Below are positions 9,089 to 18,289 of a stretch of 64,000 nt of DNA, one piece after another; positions within the stretch are counted from its first letter, which is position 1, and each line of letters opens with the position of its first letter. The position numbers were made by a program, and so were the translations under genes. The stretch comes from Bradyrhizobium sp. SZCCT0153 (lineage in GTDB: Bacteria; Pseudomonadota; Alphaproteobacteria; Rhizobiales; Xanthobacteraceae), in NCBI RefSeq assembly GCF_018129995.1, contig NZ_JAFCKS010000003.1:558001-622000 (forward strand), given 5' to 3'. The notes under the pieces were generated by a model. The model saw only the letters and a program-made list of their open reading frames with translations. It was not told the origin of the DNA and did not search any database.

Positions 9089-9859
9089 ATGCAGATGCAG
9101 GACAAATTCACCGACAAGCAGCTCTCGGACGAGCAGAGCCGCGAGGTCGCGGAGACTATTCGCGAGGAACTCGCCAGACGCCGGATCTCCCGGCAAGCGC
9201 TGGCCGAGCAGGCCAAGCTCAGCCTGTCGACGCTGGAGAAGGTCCTTGGCGGGCGGCGGCCGTTCACGCTGGCGACGACGGTGCGGCTGGAGCAGGCGCT
9301 GGGCGTCTCCTTGCGCAAAAGCGTCGTCGTGATGACGCCTCCGGCCGCAAGCGATGTCGCGCCCGACAGCCTTGGCTCCTACGCCCATCGCGCGGTGACC
9401 TGGCTCGAGGACGTCTACATCACGCTGCGGCCGTCGTTCGGGGACAAGGACGCGATCTTCGCCTACCGCACCGAGATCGTCTGGGAGCCGAGGGTCTCGT
9501 CACTGGTGTTCCGCGAAGGTGAGCGAACCGATGCCGCCTATGAGCACACCGGCGAGGTCGCAGTGCCGCATCAGTCCGGCTTCATCTATCTCGTCATCAT
9601 AAAGCACGGACAGCATCGCGTGATCACGGTGTCGCGGCCGACGGTTGCCGGCGAAATGTACGGCATCATCTCGACGCTCCGCGCCGGGCCCGGCTCGCAG
9701 CTGACGCCGATCGCTGCGCCGATCGCCTATGTGCCGCTCAGGAATGTCCCGAAGCCGTCGCTGGGACGGGTCGCGCCTGATGACGCCAACCATGCGCTTT
9801 ATCGCGGTCACTTGCGCCGCACGATCGACGAGTCTTTTGCGCTCTTCCTGCCGGGATAG
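9089..9859 (+). CDS. Helix-turn-helix (XRE-like) transcriptional regulator
   Basis: 256 aa from the ATG at 9089, which has GGAG 11 bp upstream; a second ATG lies 6 bp later. The N-terminal 75 residues form a lambda-repressor-like HTH (RRRISRQALAEQAKLSLSTLEKVLGG, seen as RRRISRQALAEQ then KLSLSTLEKVLGG). Residues about 95-250 form a separate globular domain I do not recognise; it might sense a ligand. The gene is divergent from the VIT/vWA-sortase genes with a short shared upstream region, so control of that operon is plausible but unproven. No sortase-associated histidine kinase or response regulator, often present in such loci, is seen here. Confidence 0.75.
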   Translation: MQMQDKFTDKQLSDEQSREVAETIREELARRRISRQALAEQAKLSLSTLEKVLGGRRPFTLATTVRLEQALGVSLRKSVVVMTPPAASDVAPDSLGSYAHRAVTWLEDVYITLRPSFGDKDAIFAYRTEIVWEPRVSSLVFREGERTDAAYEHTGEVAVPHQSGFIYLVIIKHGQHRVITVSRPTVAGEMYGIISTLRAGPGSQLTPIAAPIAYVPLRNVPKPSLGRVAPDDANHALYRGHLRRTIDESFALFLPG

Positions 9860-9879
9860 CTCGCCCGCCGAGCGCACAT

Positions 9880-9908
9880 AAAAAATAGCGGCCTTTCGGC
9901 CGCTATTT
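9880..9908 (-). terminator. Intrinsic terminator of the solute-binding-protein gene
   Basis: An 11-bp perfect stem (AAATAGCGGCC at 9883-9893, GGCCGCTATTT at 9898-9908) has a TTTC loop. On the minus strand the stem runs into a T-rich tract (TTTTTTAT), giving a good terminator for the gene ending at 9936. It may also stop transcription from the convergent HTH gene, with a weaker tract on that side. Confidence 0.85.
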
Positions 9909-9935
9909 CGTTGAGACCTGTCCAATCGAGGTGAG

Positions 9936-11156
9936 CTAGCCTCCGGTCTCGGCGGTGATGATGTCGCCGAACAGCTCCCACTGGCCCTTCTTGAACCGCC
10001 ACATCTTGAGCTGCTCGATCGGCGCGAAGTCCGTGGCGGAGGTGTTGATCTTGATCCCCGGGATCAGCGTGTCGGGCACGAAGTCCTTGAGGCTGGCCGC
10101 CTGCTTCATCACGTTTTCACGAGTCAGGTTGTCGCCCGACTGCTTCAGCACCTGCACCATCGTCTGGGCTGCTGCATAGGCGTAAACGAGATTGGCGTCG
10201 GAAATGTTCGCGCCGGGCATGTACTTGTCGATGAAGACCATGAACTTCTTCATGCCCTCGTCGTCCTTCCACTGCGGATCCGACGCGTCCTTCAGATAGC
10301 CGGCGGACAGCACGCCTTCGGAGGCCTCGAGGCCGGCGGGCTTCATCACCGCACCGATCGACACCGAGACGTCGGTCATCAGGTGCATCGGCTTCCACTC
10401 CAGCTCCGCGATCTTCTTGATGGCCTGCGCCGCGAACTTCGGGGTCGCGATGTTGACGAAAACATCGGCGCCGGTGCCCTTGAGCTTGACGATATGGGCG
10501 TCGATCGAAGGCTCCGAGGTTTCGTAGCTCTCTTCGGCCACGATCAGCTTCGATGCCTTGTCGCCGAACACGTCCTTGATGCCGGCGAGGTAATCCTTGC
10601 CGAAATCGTCGTTGGCATAGAAGATCGCGACCTTGGCGTCCGGCTTCTCCTTCAGGATGTATTTTGCGAAGATCTGTGCCTCGACCCGGTAGCTGGGCTG
10701 GAAGCCCATGGTCCAGGGGAAGTTCTTGGGGTCGTTCCACTTGCTGGCGCCGGTGGCGAGGAACAGCTGCGGCACCTTCTTGGCGTTGTGATATTTCTGC
10801 ACGGCGGTCTGGGTCGGCGTGCCCAGCGCGTTGAAGATCAAAAATACCTCGTCGCTCTCGATCAGCTTGCGGACCTGCTCCACGGTCTTGGGCGGCGAAT
10901 AGCCGTCGTCATAGGAGATCCAGGTGATCTTGCGGCCGTTGATGCCGCCCTGGTCGTTGATCATCTTGAAATAGGCTTCCTCGGTCTTGCCGATGACGCC
11001 GTAGGCGGAAGCTGGACCGGAATAGGCGTCGACGTTGCCGATCTTGATCTCGGTGTCGGTGACGCCGGTGTCGTATTTCTTTTGCGCCTGGGCGGATTGG
11101 GTCGCAAGCAGCGTCATCGCTGTTGCTGCGGCAAGCAGTGTCAGTTTCTTGTTCAT
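9936..11156 (-). CDS. Branched-chain amino-acid-type ABC transporter substrate-binding protein
   Basis: 406 aa. Sec signal peptide (about 1-24, ending SAQAQ) followed by a type I periplasmic binding fold, LivK/peripla_BP_6 type (DTEIKIGNVDAYSGPAS near the mature N-terminus). ATG at 11156 has AAGGAA upstream. No permease or ATPase genes accompany it. Such orphan binding proteins are common in Bradyrhizobium and often bind aromatic or other organic acids rather than amino acids. The gene upstream on the same strand is an acyl-CoA ligase, separated by a terminator, so a shared substrate is conceivable but not shown. Confidence 0.9.
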   Translation of the reverse strand: MNKKLTLLAAATAMTLLATQSAQAQKKYDTGVTDTEIKIGNVDAYSGPASAYGVIGKTEEAYFKMINDQGGINGRKITWISYDDGYSPPKTVEQVRKLIESDEVFLIFNALGTPTQTAVQKYHNAKKVPQLFLATGASKWNDPKNFPWTMGFQPSYRVEAQIFAKYILKEKPDAKVAIFYANDDFGKDYLAGIKDVFGDKASKLIVAEESYETSEPSIDAHIVKLKGTGADVFVNIATPKFAAQAIKKIAELEWKPMHLMTDVSVSIGAVMKPAGLEASEGVLSAGYLKDASDPQWKDDEGMKKFMVFIDKYMPGANISDANLVYAYAAAQTMVQVLKQSGDNLTRENVMKQAASLKDFVPDTLIPGIKINTSATDFAPIEQLKMWRFKKGQWELFGDIITAETGG

Positions 11157-11200
11157 GAAAATTCCTTGGGGTTTCTTTGGGTTTCTTCTGGGCAGGCACG

Positions 11201-11230
11201 CAAAAAAGAAAAGCGCCCGCAAGGGGCGCT
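11201..11230 (-). terminator. Intrinsic terminator downstream of acyl-CoA ligase
   Basis: Stem AGCGCCC (11212-11218) / GGGCGCT (11224-11230), loop GCAAG. On the minus strand it is followed by TTTTCTTTTTTG. It lies just past the ligase stop at 11235 and insulates the solute-binding-protein gene. Confidence 0.85.
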
Positions 11231-11234
11231 CCGA

Positions 11235-12785
11235 TCAGGCGTTGGCGGCCTTCTTGTCGACTTCCGAGGCCGCCGAGAATTCCTTGCGCAAGGTCGGTTT
11301 GTGGATCTTGCCGGTTGCGTTGCGTGGCAGCGCATTGACGAAGCGGATCTGGCGTGGGCATTTGAAACGCGCCAGATTGGCCGCGCAATGCGCGATGACA
11401 TCGGCCTCGGTCAGCTTTTGTCCCGGCTTGACCGCAACAATGGCAAGGCCCACTTCACCCCATTGCGGATCGGGAATGCCGATCACGGCGGCTTCGGCGA
11501 TGGCGTCGAGCTGGTGCAGGACGTTCTCGACCTCCGCCGGATAGACGTTCTCGCCGCCGGAGATGTACATGTCCTTCCGGCGGTCGACGATGTAGTAGAA
11601 GCCTTCCTCGTCGACGCGCGTTGCGTCGCCGGTGTGCAGCCAGCCGTCGGTGAAGGACGTCTTGTTGGCCTCCGGCCTGTTCCAGTAGCCGGGCGTGATG
11701 TTCGGCCCCTTCACCCAGAGCTCGCCGAGCTCGCCGACATCGGCATCGTTGCCATCGGGCCGCACGATGCGGACCTCCGTGTGCAGCACCGGCTTGCCCG
11801 CGGAGCCGGCTTTGCGCGCGGCATCTTCGCGATCCAGCACCAGCACGGCCGGCGAGGTCTCGGTCATGCCGTAGCCTTGCTGGAGCGCGACGCCGCGCGC
11901 TTCCCACGCTTTCAGCAGCGGCACCGGCATCGGCGCGCCGCCGACACCGCCGACGATCAATCGGCCGAGATCGGTGGTCGCGAAGGCCGGATGCTGCGCC
12001 ATGAACTGGTAGTTCGCGGGCACGCCGAAGAACGCGTTGATGCCCTGCGCGGGATCGTTGATCAGGCCGAGCGCCATGCCGGGATCGAAGGCGCGCATGA
12101 TCATCGCGGTGCCGCCGGCATGCAGCACCGGATTCGTGTAGCAATTGAGTCCGCCGGTGTGGAACAGCGGCAGCACGGTGAGCAGCACCGAAGACGGTCC
12201 GATGCAGGCCGGGCCGCCGAGATTGACGCAGTTCCAGAAGGTCATGCCATGGGTGATGGTCGCGCCCTTCGGATGCCCAGTGGTGCCCGACGTGTACATG
12301 ATGGTCGAGACGTCATCGAGCGTGACCTCCTCGATCGCCGCGAGCGGTCTTGCGGCCGCGATGCCGGCTTCATAGCTCCCGCCGGGACCGAGCAGCAGGC
12401 TGGTCGCGATGCCGCAGAGTTTTGCGACGGCAAGCGCCGTCTCGGCCAGCTCGACGTCGTGGATCATCACCTTCGGCGCGCAATCGCCGGTGATGAACTG
12501 AAGCTCGGGAACGGTGAGACGCGTGTTCAGCGGCACGAAGATCGCGCCTAGCCGGCCGCAGGCAAACTGCACCTCCAGCGTATCGGTGGTGTTCAGCGCC
12601 AGCACCGCGACGCGGTCGCCGCGCGAGACTTCCAGCGTGTGACGCAGGAAGGAGGCGAGGCGCGAGATGCGGGCGTCGAGTTGCGCATAGGTGAAGCGGC
12701 GCTCGCTCGCCAGATCGATCACCGCAACCTTATCAGGTGTCCGGCGGCGATGGTGGGCGATCCAATCGTAGTAACGAACGGCCAA
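11235..12785 (-). CDS. AMP-dependent acyl-CoA synthetase (long-chain fatty acid/aromatic acid-CoA ligase-like)
   Basis: 516 aa, ANL superfamily. AMP-binding P-loop-like motif YTSGTTGHPKGA (about residue 165), adenylate motif YGMTETSP, hinge motif DRRKDMYISGGENVYP and the C-terminal catalytic Lys region (NATGKIHKPTLR) are all present. It activates a carboxylic acid to acyl-AMP and then acyl-CoA; the substrate is not readable. The start is a TTG, supported by a very strong GAGGGAGGG just upstream and no better in-frame ATG. It is divergent from the acyl-CoA dehydrogenase at 13040. Confidence 0.9.
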   Translation of the reverse strand: MAVRYYDWIAHHRRRTPDKVAVIDLASERRFTYAQLDARISRLASFLRHTLEVSRGDRVAVLALNTTDTLEVQFACGRLGAIFVPLNTRLTVPELQFITGDCAPKVMIHDVELAETALAVAKLCGIATSLLLGPGGSYEAGIAAARPLAAIEEVTLDDVSTIMYTSGTTGHPKGATITHGMTFWNCVNLGGPACIGPSSVLLTVLPLFHTGGLNCYTNPVLHAGGTAMIMRAFDPGMALGLINDPAQGINAFFGVPANYQFMAQHPAFATTDLGRLIVGGVGGAPMPVPLLKAWEARGVALQQGYGMTETSPAVLVLDREDAARKAGSAGKPVLHTEVRIVRPDGNDADVGELGELWVKGPNITPGYWNRPEANKTSFTDGWLHTGDATRVDEEGFYYIVDRRKDMYISGGENVYPAEVENVLHQLDAIAEAAVIGIPDPQWGEVGLAIVAVKPGQKLTEADVIAHCAANLARFKCPRQIRFVNALPRNATGKIHKPTLRKEFSAASEVDKKAANA

Positions 12786-13039
12786 AAATCCCTCCCTCGG
12801 CGGTCTTGTGCCGCCTGCGCTCTATTGCCGTGCACCATGCCCGGCGTGGCCAAGGGAGGCCAGCCGGAGTTTTGTGCACCACTTTTTTTGACCCGGAGTT
12901 GGCCTGTGAGTGACGAAAATCGTCTTGCGTTGAGTTGCTAGATTGTCGCCATGGCCGCAGCCAGCCACTCCGCGCAAGTGAACCGCCAATGTTCCAGCGA
13001 TGGTGGGCGAGATGAATCCGTCAACGAGGCAGGAGTGCG

Positions 13040-14176
13040 ATGACGAGCCCGTTCTACACCGCCGAGCATGACGCTTTCCGCGACGTCATGCGCCGCTTCG
13101 TCGAGAAGGAGATTACGCCGTTCGCCCATGAATGGGACGAAGCGGGTGAATTTCCCCGCGCCCTCTATCGCAAGGCGGCCGAGATCGGCCTGTTGGGACT
13201 TGGATTCCCCGAGGAACATGGCGGGATCGCCGCCGACCAGTTCATGAAGATCGTGGCGAGCCAGGAGCTGGCACGGGCGGGCGCCGGCGGCATCAGCGCG
13301 AGCCTGATGAGCCACACCATCGGCTCGCCGCCGATCGCGCGGGCGGCGCGCCCGGAGGTTAGGGCGCGCGTGCTGCCGCAGGTGCTCGCCGGCGAGAAGA
13401 TTTCCGCTCTTGCGATCACCGAACCGGGCGGCGGCTCGGACGTCGCCAATCTGCGGACCAGGGCTCGGCGCGAGGGCGATCACTACGTCGTGACCGGCGA
13501 GAAGACCTTCATCACCTCCGGGATGCGCGCCGATTATCTGACCGTTGCGGTGCGCACCGGCGGCGAGGGTGCCGGTGGCGTCAGCCTGCTCCTGATCGAG
13601 GGGGATACGCCCGGCCTGTCGCGGACAAAACTGAAGAAGATGGGTTGGTGGGCCTCCGATACCGCGACGCTGCATTTCGACGACTGCCGCGTGCCGGCCG
13701 AAAACCTGATCGGCGAGGAAGGCCAGGGCTTCAAGATCATCATGCAGAATTTCAACAGCGAGCGCATCGGCATGGCGGCGAGCTGCACCGCCTTCGCGCG
13801 TGTCTGCCTCGACGAGGCGATTGCCTACGCCAAGGAGCGCAAGACGTTCGGCAAGCCGTTGGCGCAGCACCAGGTCATCCGCCACAAGATCGTGGACATG
13901 GCGCAGAAGGTCGCCGCAAGTCAGGCAATGCTGGAAATGCTGGCATGGCGCCTGGAGCAGGGCGAAAGCCCCGTCGCCGAGATATGCATGATGAAGAATC
14001 AGGCGACGCAGACCATGGCGTTTTGCGCCTCGGAGGCCGTGCAGATTTTCGGCGGCGCCGGCTTCATGCGCGGTATCAAGGCCGAGCGCATCTACCGCGA
14101 GGTCAAGGTCAACGCCATCGGCGGCGGCACCGAGGAGATCATGAAGGATCTGGCGTCGCGGCAGATGGGGCTGTGA
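13040..14176 (+). CDS. Acyl-CoA dehydrogenase
   Basis: 378 aa, full length for the family: N-terminal helices, middle beta domain (AITEPGGGSDVANLRTRA, flavin contact), C-terminal helical domain (RKTFGKPLAQHQ; QIFGGAGFMRG). It is an FAD enzyme making an alpha,beta double bond in acyl-CoA and passing electrons to ETF. The usual C-terminal catalytic Glu (YEGT in medium-chain enzymes) is replaced by Gly (AIGGGTEEI); a Glu in FNSERIGMAAS, where isovaleryl- and long-chain-type enzymes carry their base, could serve instead. Start ATG has AGGAG 4-8 bp upstream. A second acyl-CoA dehydrogenase follows after a repeat element. Confidence 0.93.
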   Translation: MTSPFYTAEHDAFRDVMRRFVEKEITPFAHEWDEAGEFPRALYRKAAEIGLLGLGFPEEHGGIAADQFMKIVASQELARAGAGGISASLMSHTIGSPPIARAARPEVRARVLPQVLAGEKISALAITEPGGGSDVANLRTRARREGDHYVVTGEKTFITSGMRADYLTVAVRTGGEGAGGVSLLLIEGDTPGLSRTKLKKMGWWASDTATLHFDDCRVPAENLIGEEGQGFKIIMQNFNSERIGMAASCTAFARVCLDEAIAYAKERKTFGKPLAQHQVIRHKIVDMAQKVAASQAMLEMLAWRLEQGESPVAEICMMKNQATQTMAFCASEAVQIFGGAGFMRGIKAERIYREVKVNAIGGGTEEIMKDLASRQMGL

Positions 14177-14192
14177 GTATTCTTCCTTGCGC

Positions 14193-14292
14193 CATTCCGG
14201 GGCGCGAGCGAAGCGAGTGAGCCCGGAATCCATAACCACCAGCCGTGGTTATGGATTCCGGGCCTGGCCCTTCGGGCCATCCCGGAATGACG
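14193..14292 (+). repeat. Palindromic intergenic repeat, family A copy 1
   Basis: About 100 bp beginning CATTCCGGGG and ending CCCGGAATGACG, with nested inverted repeats including CATAACCAC / GTGGTTATG and GGCCCTTCGGGCC. A clear relative lies at 59011-59114. In both places the element sits between two tandem acyl-CoA dehydrogenase genes. It can fold into a long hairpin and may affect mRNA processing or terminate transcription. It is a REP-like repeat; no coding capacity is apparent. Confidence 0.85.
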
Positions 14293-14303
14293 ATGGAGAG
14301 AGA

Positions 14304-15466
<1,163 letters not shown>

Positions 15467-15467
<1 letters not shown>

Positions 15468-16123
15468 TGATCACGCTCTATCACTGCGACGCCGCGCGCT
15501 CGTTCCGCCCGCTCTGGATGCTGGAGGAGATGGGGCTGCCGTATGAGCTCAAAATGCTGCCGTTCCCGCCGAGGGTCTTTGCCAAGGATTATCTCGGCAT
15601 CAATCCGCTTGGCACGATCCCTTTCCTGATCGACGGCGAGACGAAGATGACCGAGTCCTCCGGCATCTGCCACTATCTCGGCATCAAGCACGGGCCGACG
15701 CCGCTGATGGTCGGTCCGGAGGATCCCGCCTATGGCGCCTTCCTGAACTGGATGTATTTCAGCGACGCCACGTTAACCTTCCCGCAAACGCTGGTGCTCC
15801 GATACACCCAGCTCGAGCCGGAGGAGCGCCGCAATCCGCAGGTCGCCGGCGACTACGCCAAATGGTTTCTGGGCCGGCTGCGCGCCGTCGAGGCCGCCAC
15901 CGCAAATGCCGAAACCCTGTGTGCCGGCCGCTTCACCGCCGCAGATGTCGTGATCGGCTATGCGCTCCGCCTCGCCGACAATATCGGGCTGGCCAAGGAT
16001 TTTGGGCCAAATGTCGCAGCCTATTGGGCGCGTTTGCAGCAGCGCGACGGCTTCAAGCGCGCGGTTGCTGCAGAGCAGAAGGCCGGGATCGAGCAGAACA
16101 TTGTGCCGAGGGTAAGGGCCTAA
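15467..16123 (+). CDS. Glutathione S-transferase family protein
   Basis: 218 aa. N-terminal thioredoxin-like domain (MITLYHCDAARSFRPLWML; INPLGTIPFLIDG with the conserved cis-Pro; ES of the gamma-glutamyl binding motif in MTESSGIC) and an all-helical C-terminal domain. The start overlaps the preceding stop as TGATG, with AAGGGAAG upstream, so it is translationally coupled to the acyl-CoA dehydrogenase. Possible roles are detoxification of electrophilic pathway intermediates or isomerisation; which one is unknown. Confidence 0.9.
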
Positions 16124-16128
16124 GACTT

Positions 16129-16155
16129 GTCGTCCCGGCGTAAGGCCGGGACGAC
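16129..16155 (+). repeat. Palindromic intergenic repeat, family E copy 1
   Basis: 11-bp perfect inverted repeat (GTCGTCCCGGC / GCCGGGACGAC) with a 5-nt loop, 6 bp after the GST stop. Relatives occur at 36734-36761 and 42889-42912, all just after gene ends. It could act as a transcriptional stop or mRNA-stabilising hairpin; no T-tract follows. Confidence 0.8.
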
Positions 16156-16310
16156 GATTGTTGAAGGGTTCCGGATGCGGTTCGACAGCCGCCCGGGAAT
16201 GCTGACCTTTTGCGCGCCATGACAGCGCTATCCCGCCGTGACACCGCCCGAATTTAGGCTAAGGTGATCTCCGTCCGCAGCGGCCAAAGAGCCGCGCGAG
16301 GAGGATCCCC

Positions 16311-17111
16311 ATGGAAGATAACGGTCGCGAATCCGACCATCTGATGCTGATCACGCCGGAGCGGGTGTTCTATGCCGGCCTGCTCGGCCGCCCCCGCAAG
16401 CGGACGCCCGGCTGCTGTCACGTCTACGTGGCGGTCAAAGGCAGCCTGCATCTGACGATCGACGACGCCCTCGCCACCGGCGAGCTGTTCGTCACCCTGC
16501 CGAACCAGCGGCATTCCATCGCCAGCGACTACCGCACCGCAATCAGCGTGACGCTCGAGCCCGAGAGCTTGCCGGATGGCGTGATCGAGGCTCTGGCTGA
16601 GCGGCTGACCGGACCGGACAAGGCCGTCTATGCCCGCAAGATCCTCGCCGCTTATACGTTGCTGCGCCAGCGCCGCTATAACGACATCACCACCGCCGAA
16701 TTCGACGAGATGTGTTTTGGCGAGGCGCTGCCGCGCCGCGTGCTCGACCCGCGCGTGATGCGCGCAGTGGCCCGCATCGGCCGCTTCTCCGGAGAGCCGG
16801 TGACCGCGGATACTTGTGCGGCCGAAGCGGGGCTCTCGGCGTCGCGCTTCCTGCATCTGTTCAAGGAAGAGACCGGCATCTCATTCCGGTCCTTCCGCGC
16901 CTGGAAGCGCGCGCGGCACCTGCTGCATTTCGCCAACCAGGACCTCAACCTCGCCCATCTCGCGCAGGACATCGGTTATCCCGACTCGACCCATTTCAGC
17001 CACTCGATCCGCCGCTTCTACGGATTGAAGCCGCGCGCGATCTTCGTCGGCTCGCGCGACCTCGCGATCTATCGCAGCAGCGAGACGGTACGGCTGGCGG
17101 AGGCGAGCTAG
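16311..17111 (+). CDS. AraC family transcriptional regulator
   Basis: 266 aa. The C-terminal ~100 residues hold two HTH motifs typical of AraC/XylS (ASRFLHLFKEETGISFRSF and LAHLAQDIGYPDSTHFSHS, ending RRFYGLKPRAI). The N-terminal half looks like a cupin-type sensing domain but has no motif I can tie to a ligand. ATG with GGAGG 6 bp upstream. It lies inside a same-strand run of acyl-CoA metabolism genes, so regulation of that run is the simplest guess. Confidence 0.9.
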   Translation: MEDNGRESDHLMLITPERVFYAGLLGRPRKRTPGCCHVYVAVKGSLHLTIDDALATGELFVTLPNQRHSIASDYRTAISVTLEPESLPDGVIEALAERLTGPDKAVYARKILAAYTLLRQRRYNDITTAEFDEMCFGEALPRRVLDPRVMRAVARIGRFSGEPVTADTCAAEAGLSASRFLHLFKEETGISFRSFRAWKRARHLLHFANQDLNLAHLAQDIGYPDSTHFSHSIRRFYGLKPRAIFVGSRDLAIYRSSETVRLAEAS

Positions 17112-17120
17112 CGTCGCTCT

Positions 17121-17213
17121 TGCAGGGCGGGCAAAGCGAAAGCGTGCCCACCGCCTGCGCAAGGTCTGGAGAGATGGTGGGCACGGCGCAGGAGCGCCAT
17201 TGCCCGCCCTGCA
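17121..17213 (+). repeat. Palindromic intergenic repeat, family D copy 1
   Basis: Outer arms TGCAGGGCGGGCAA (17121-17134) / TTGCCCGCCCTGCA (17200-17213), inner arms GTGCCCACC / GGTGGGCAC. The full element can form one long cruciform. A diverged relative is at 21896-21986. It is noncoding. Confidence 0.8.
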
Positions 17214-17308
17214 GCATCTCGCTTTCCAGCTTCTCCGCGCAAGAAGCCGCATGCCGCGCATCACATGATCGCAAGCGTTGAATTCTCAACGTGCGAGATA
17301 TCTAGGGC

Positions 17309-18175
17309 ATGAGCGACAAGGCCGTCATCACCTGCGCGCTGAACGGTGTGCTCACCGATCCGAAGCAGCACAACGTGCCGGTCACGCCTGAAGAAATGGC
17401 GCGCGAGGCCAAGGCTGCGTTCGATGCGGGCGCGTCCATCATGCACATCCATCTGCGTCAGCAGGCGCCGAACAAGGGACATCTGCCCTCCTGGGAGGTC
17501 AGCGTCAGCAAGGAAATCCAGCAGGCGATCCGCGAAGCATGTCCCGGCGTCCTCATCAATCACACATCCGGGGTATCAGGGCCGAACTACAGCGGCGCGC
17601 TCGAATGCATCCGTGAGACCAGGCCCGAGATTGCGGCCTGCAACGCCGGTTCGCTGAATTATCTGAAAGTGAAGGCCGACAACAGCTGGGCCTGGCCGCC
17701 GATGATGTTCGACAACGCGGTCGAGAAAGTGAAGGACTATCTCGACGTCATGAACGCGGTCGGCACCATCCCCGAGTTCGAATGTTTCGACGTCGGCATC
17801 GTGCGTTGTGTCGGCATGTACACCCAGGTCGGCATGTACAAGGGTCCGCTCGAATATAATTTCGTCATGGGCGTCGCCTCCGGCATGCCGTCGGATCCGG
17901 AGCTGCTGCCGATCCTGCTCAAGCTGAAGCGCCCCGAAGCGCATTGGCAGGTCACCGCCATTGGCCGCGAAGAGATCTGGCCGCTGCATCAGCGCTGCGC
18001 CGAGCTCGGCGGCCATCTGCGCACCGGCCTCGAGGACGCCTTTTATCTCGCCGACGGCAAGAAGGTGACGTCGAACGGCCAGTTGATCGAGGCCATCGCC
18101 GCCTGCGCCCGGCGCGCGGGCCGTGAGATCGCGAGCCCGGCGGAAGCGCGAAAGATATTTGGGACGAATCGGTAA
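17309..18175 (+). CDS. BKACE family (3-keto-5-aminohexanoate cleavage enzyme-like) protein
   Basis: 288 aa TIM-barrel family (DUF849). Visible Zn-ligand pair HIH at 46-48 (IMHIHLRQ), SGVSGPNYSGALECI, and a C-terminal HLRTGLEDAFYL containing the conserved basic/acidic residues. Family members condense a beta-keto acid with acetyl-CoA to give acetoacetate and a new acyl-CoA. Substrates vary widely (3-keto-5-aminohexanoate, dehydrocarnitine, beta-ketoadipate and others), so specificity is not called. Its place next to an AraC-type regulator and acyl-CoA carboxylase suggests a role in the same catabolic run. The Shine-Dalgarno sequence is weak. Confidence 0.88.
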   Translation: MSDKAVITCALNGVLTDPKQHNVPVTPEEMAREAKAAFDAGASIMHIHLRQQAPNKGHLPSWEVSVSKEIQQAIREACPGVLINHTSGVSGPNYSGALECIRETRPEIAACNAGSLNYLKVKADNSWAWPPMMFDNAVEKVKDYLDVMNAVGTIPEFECFDVGIVRCVGMYTQVGMYKGPLEYNFVMGVASGMPSDPELLPILLKLKRPEAHWQVTAIGREEIWPLHQRCAELGGHLRTGLEDAFYLADGKKVTSNGQLIEAIAACARRAGREIASPAEARKIFGTNR

Positions 18176-18189
18176 GGTATCGCCTCATC

Positions 18190-18275
18190 CGTCATTGCGA
18201 GCGAAGCGAAGCAATCCAGAATCTTTCCGTTGAGGCAGTCTGGATTGCTTCGTCGCTTCGCTCCTCGCAATGACG
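18190..18275 (+). repeat. Palindromic intergenic repeat, family B copy 1
   Basis: The ends are CGTCATTGCGAGCGAAGCGA and TCGCTCCTCGCAATGACG, with TCCAGA/TCTGGA near the centre. Nearly the whole 86 bp is one imperfect hairpin. It separates the BKACE gene from the carboxylase beta gene. A short relative is at 56488-56517. I recognise this as a type frequent in Bradyrhizobium-like genomes. Confidence 0.85.
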
Positions 18276-18289
18276 AGCAGGATCAAGTC

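Noticed and set aside
10383..12551. 722-codon frame antisense to the solute-binding protein and acyl-CoA ligase
   Set aside because: It crosses two genes and the terminator at 11201-11230, so it cannot be a coherent gene; no motifs.
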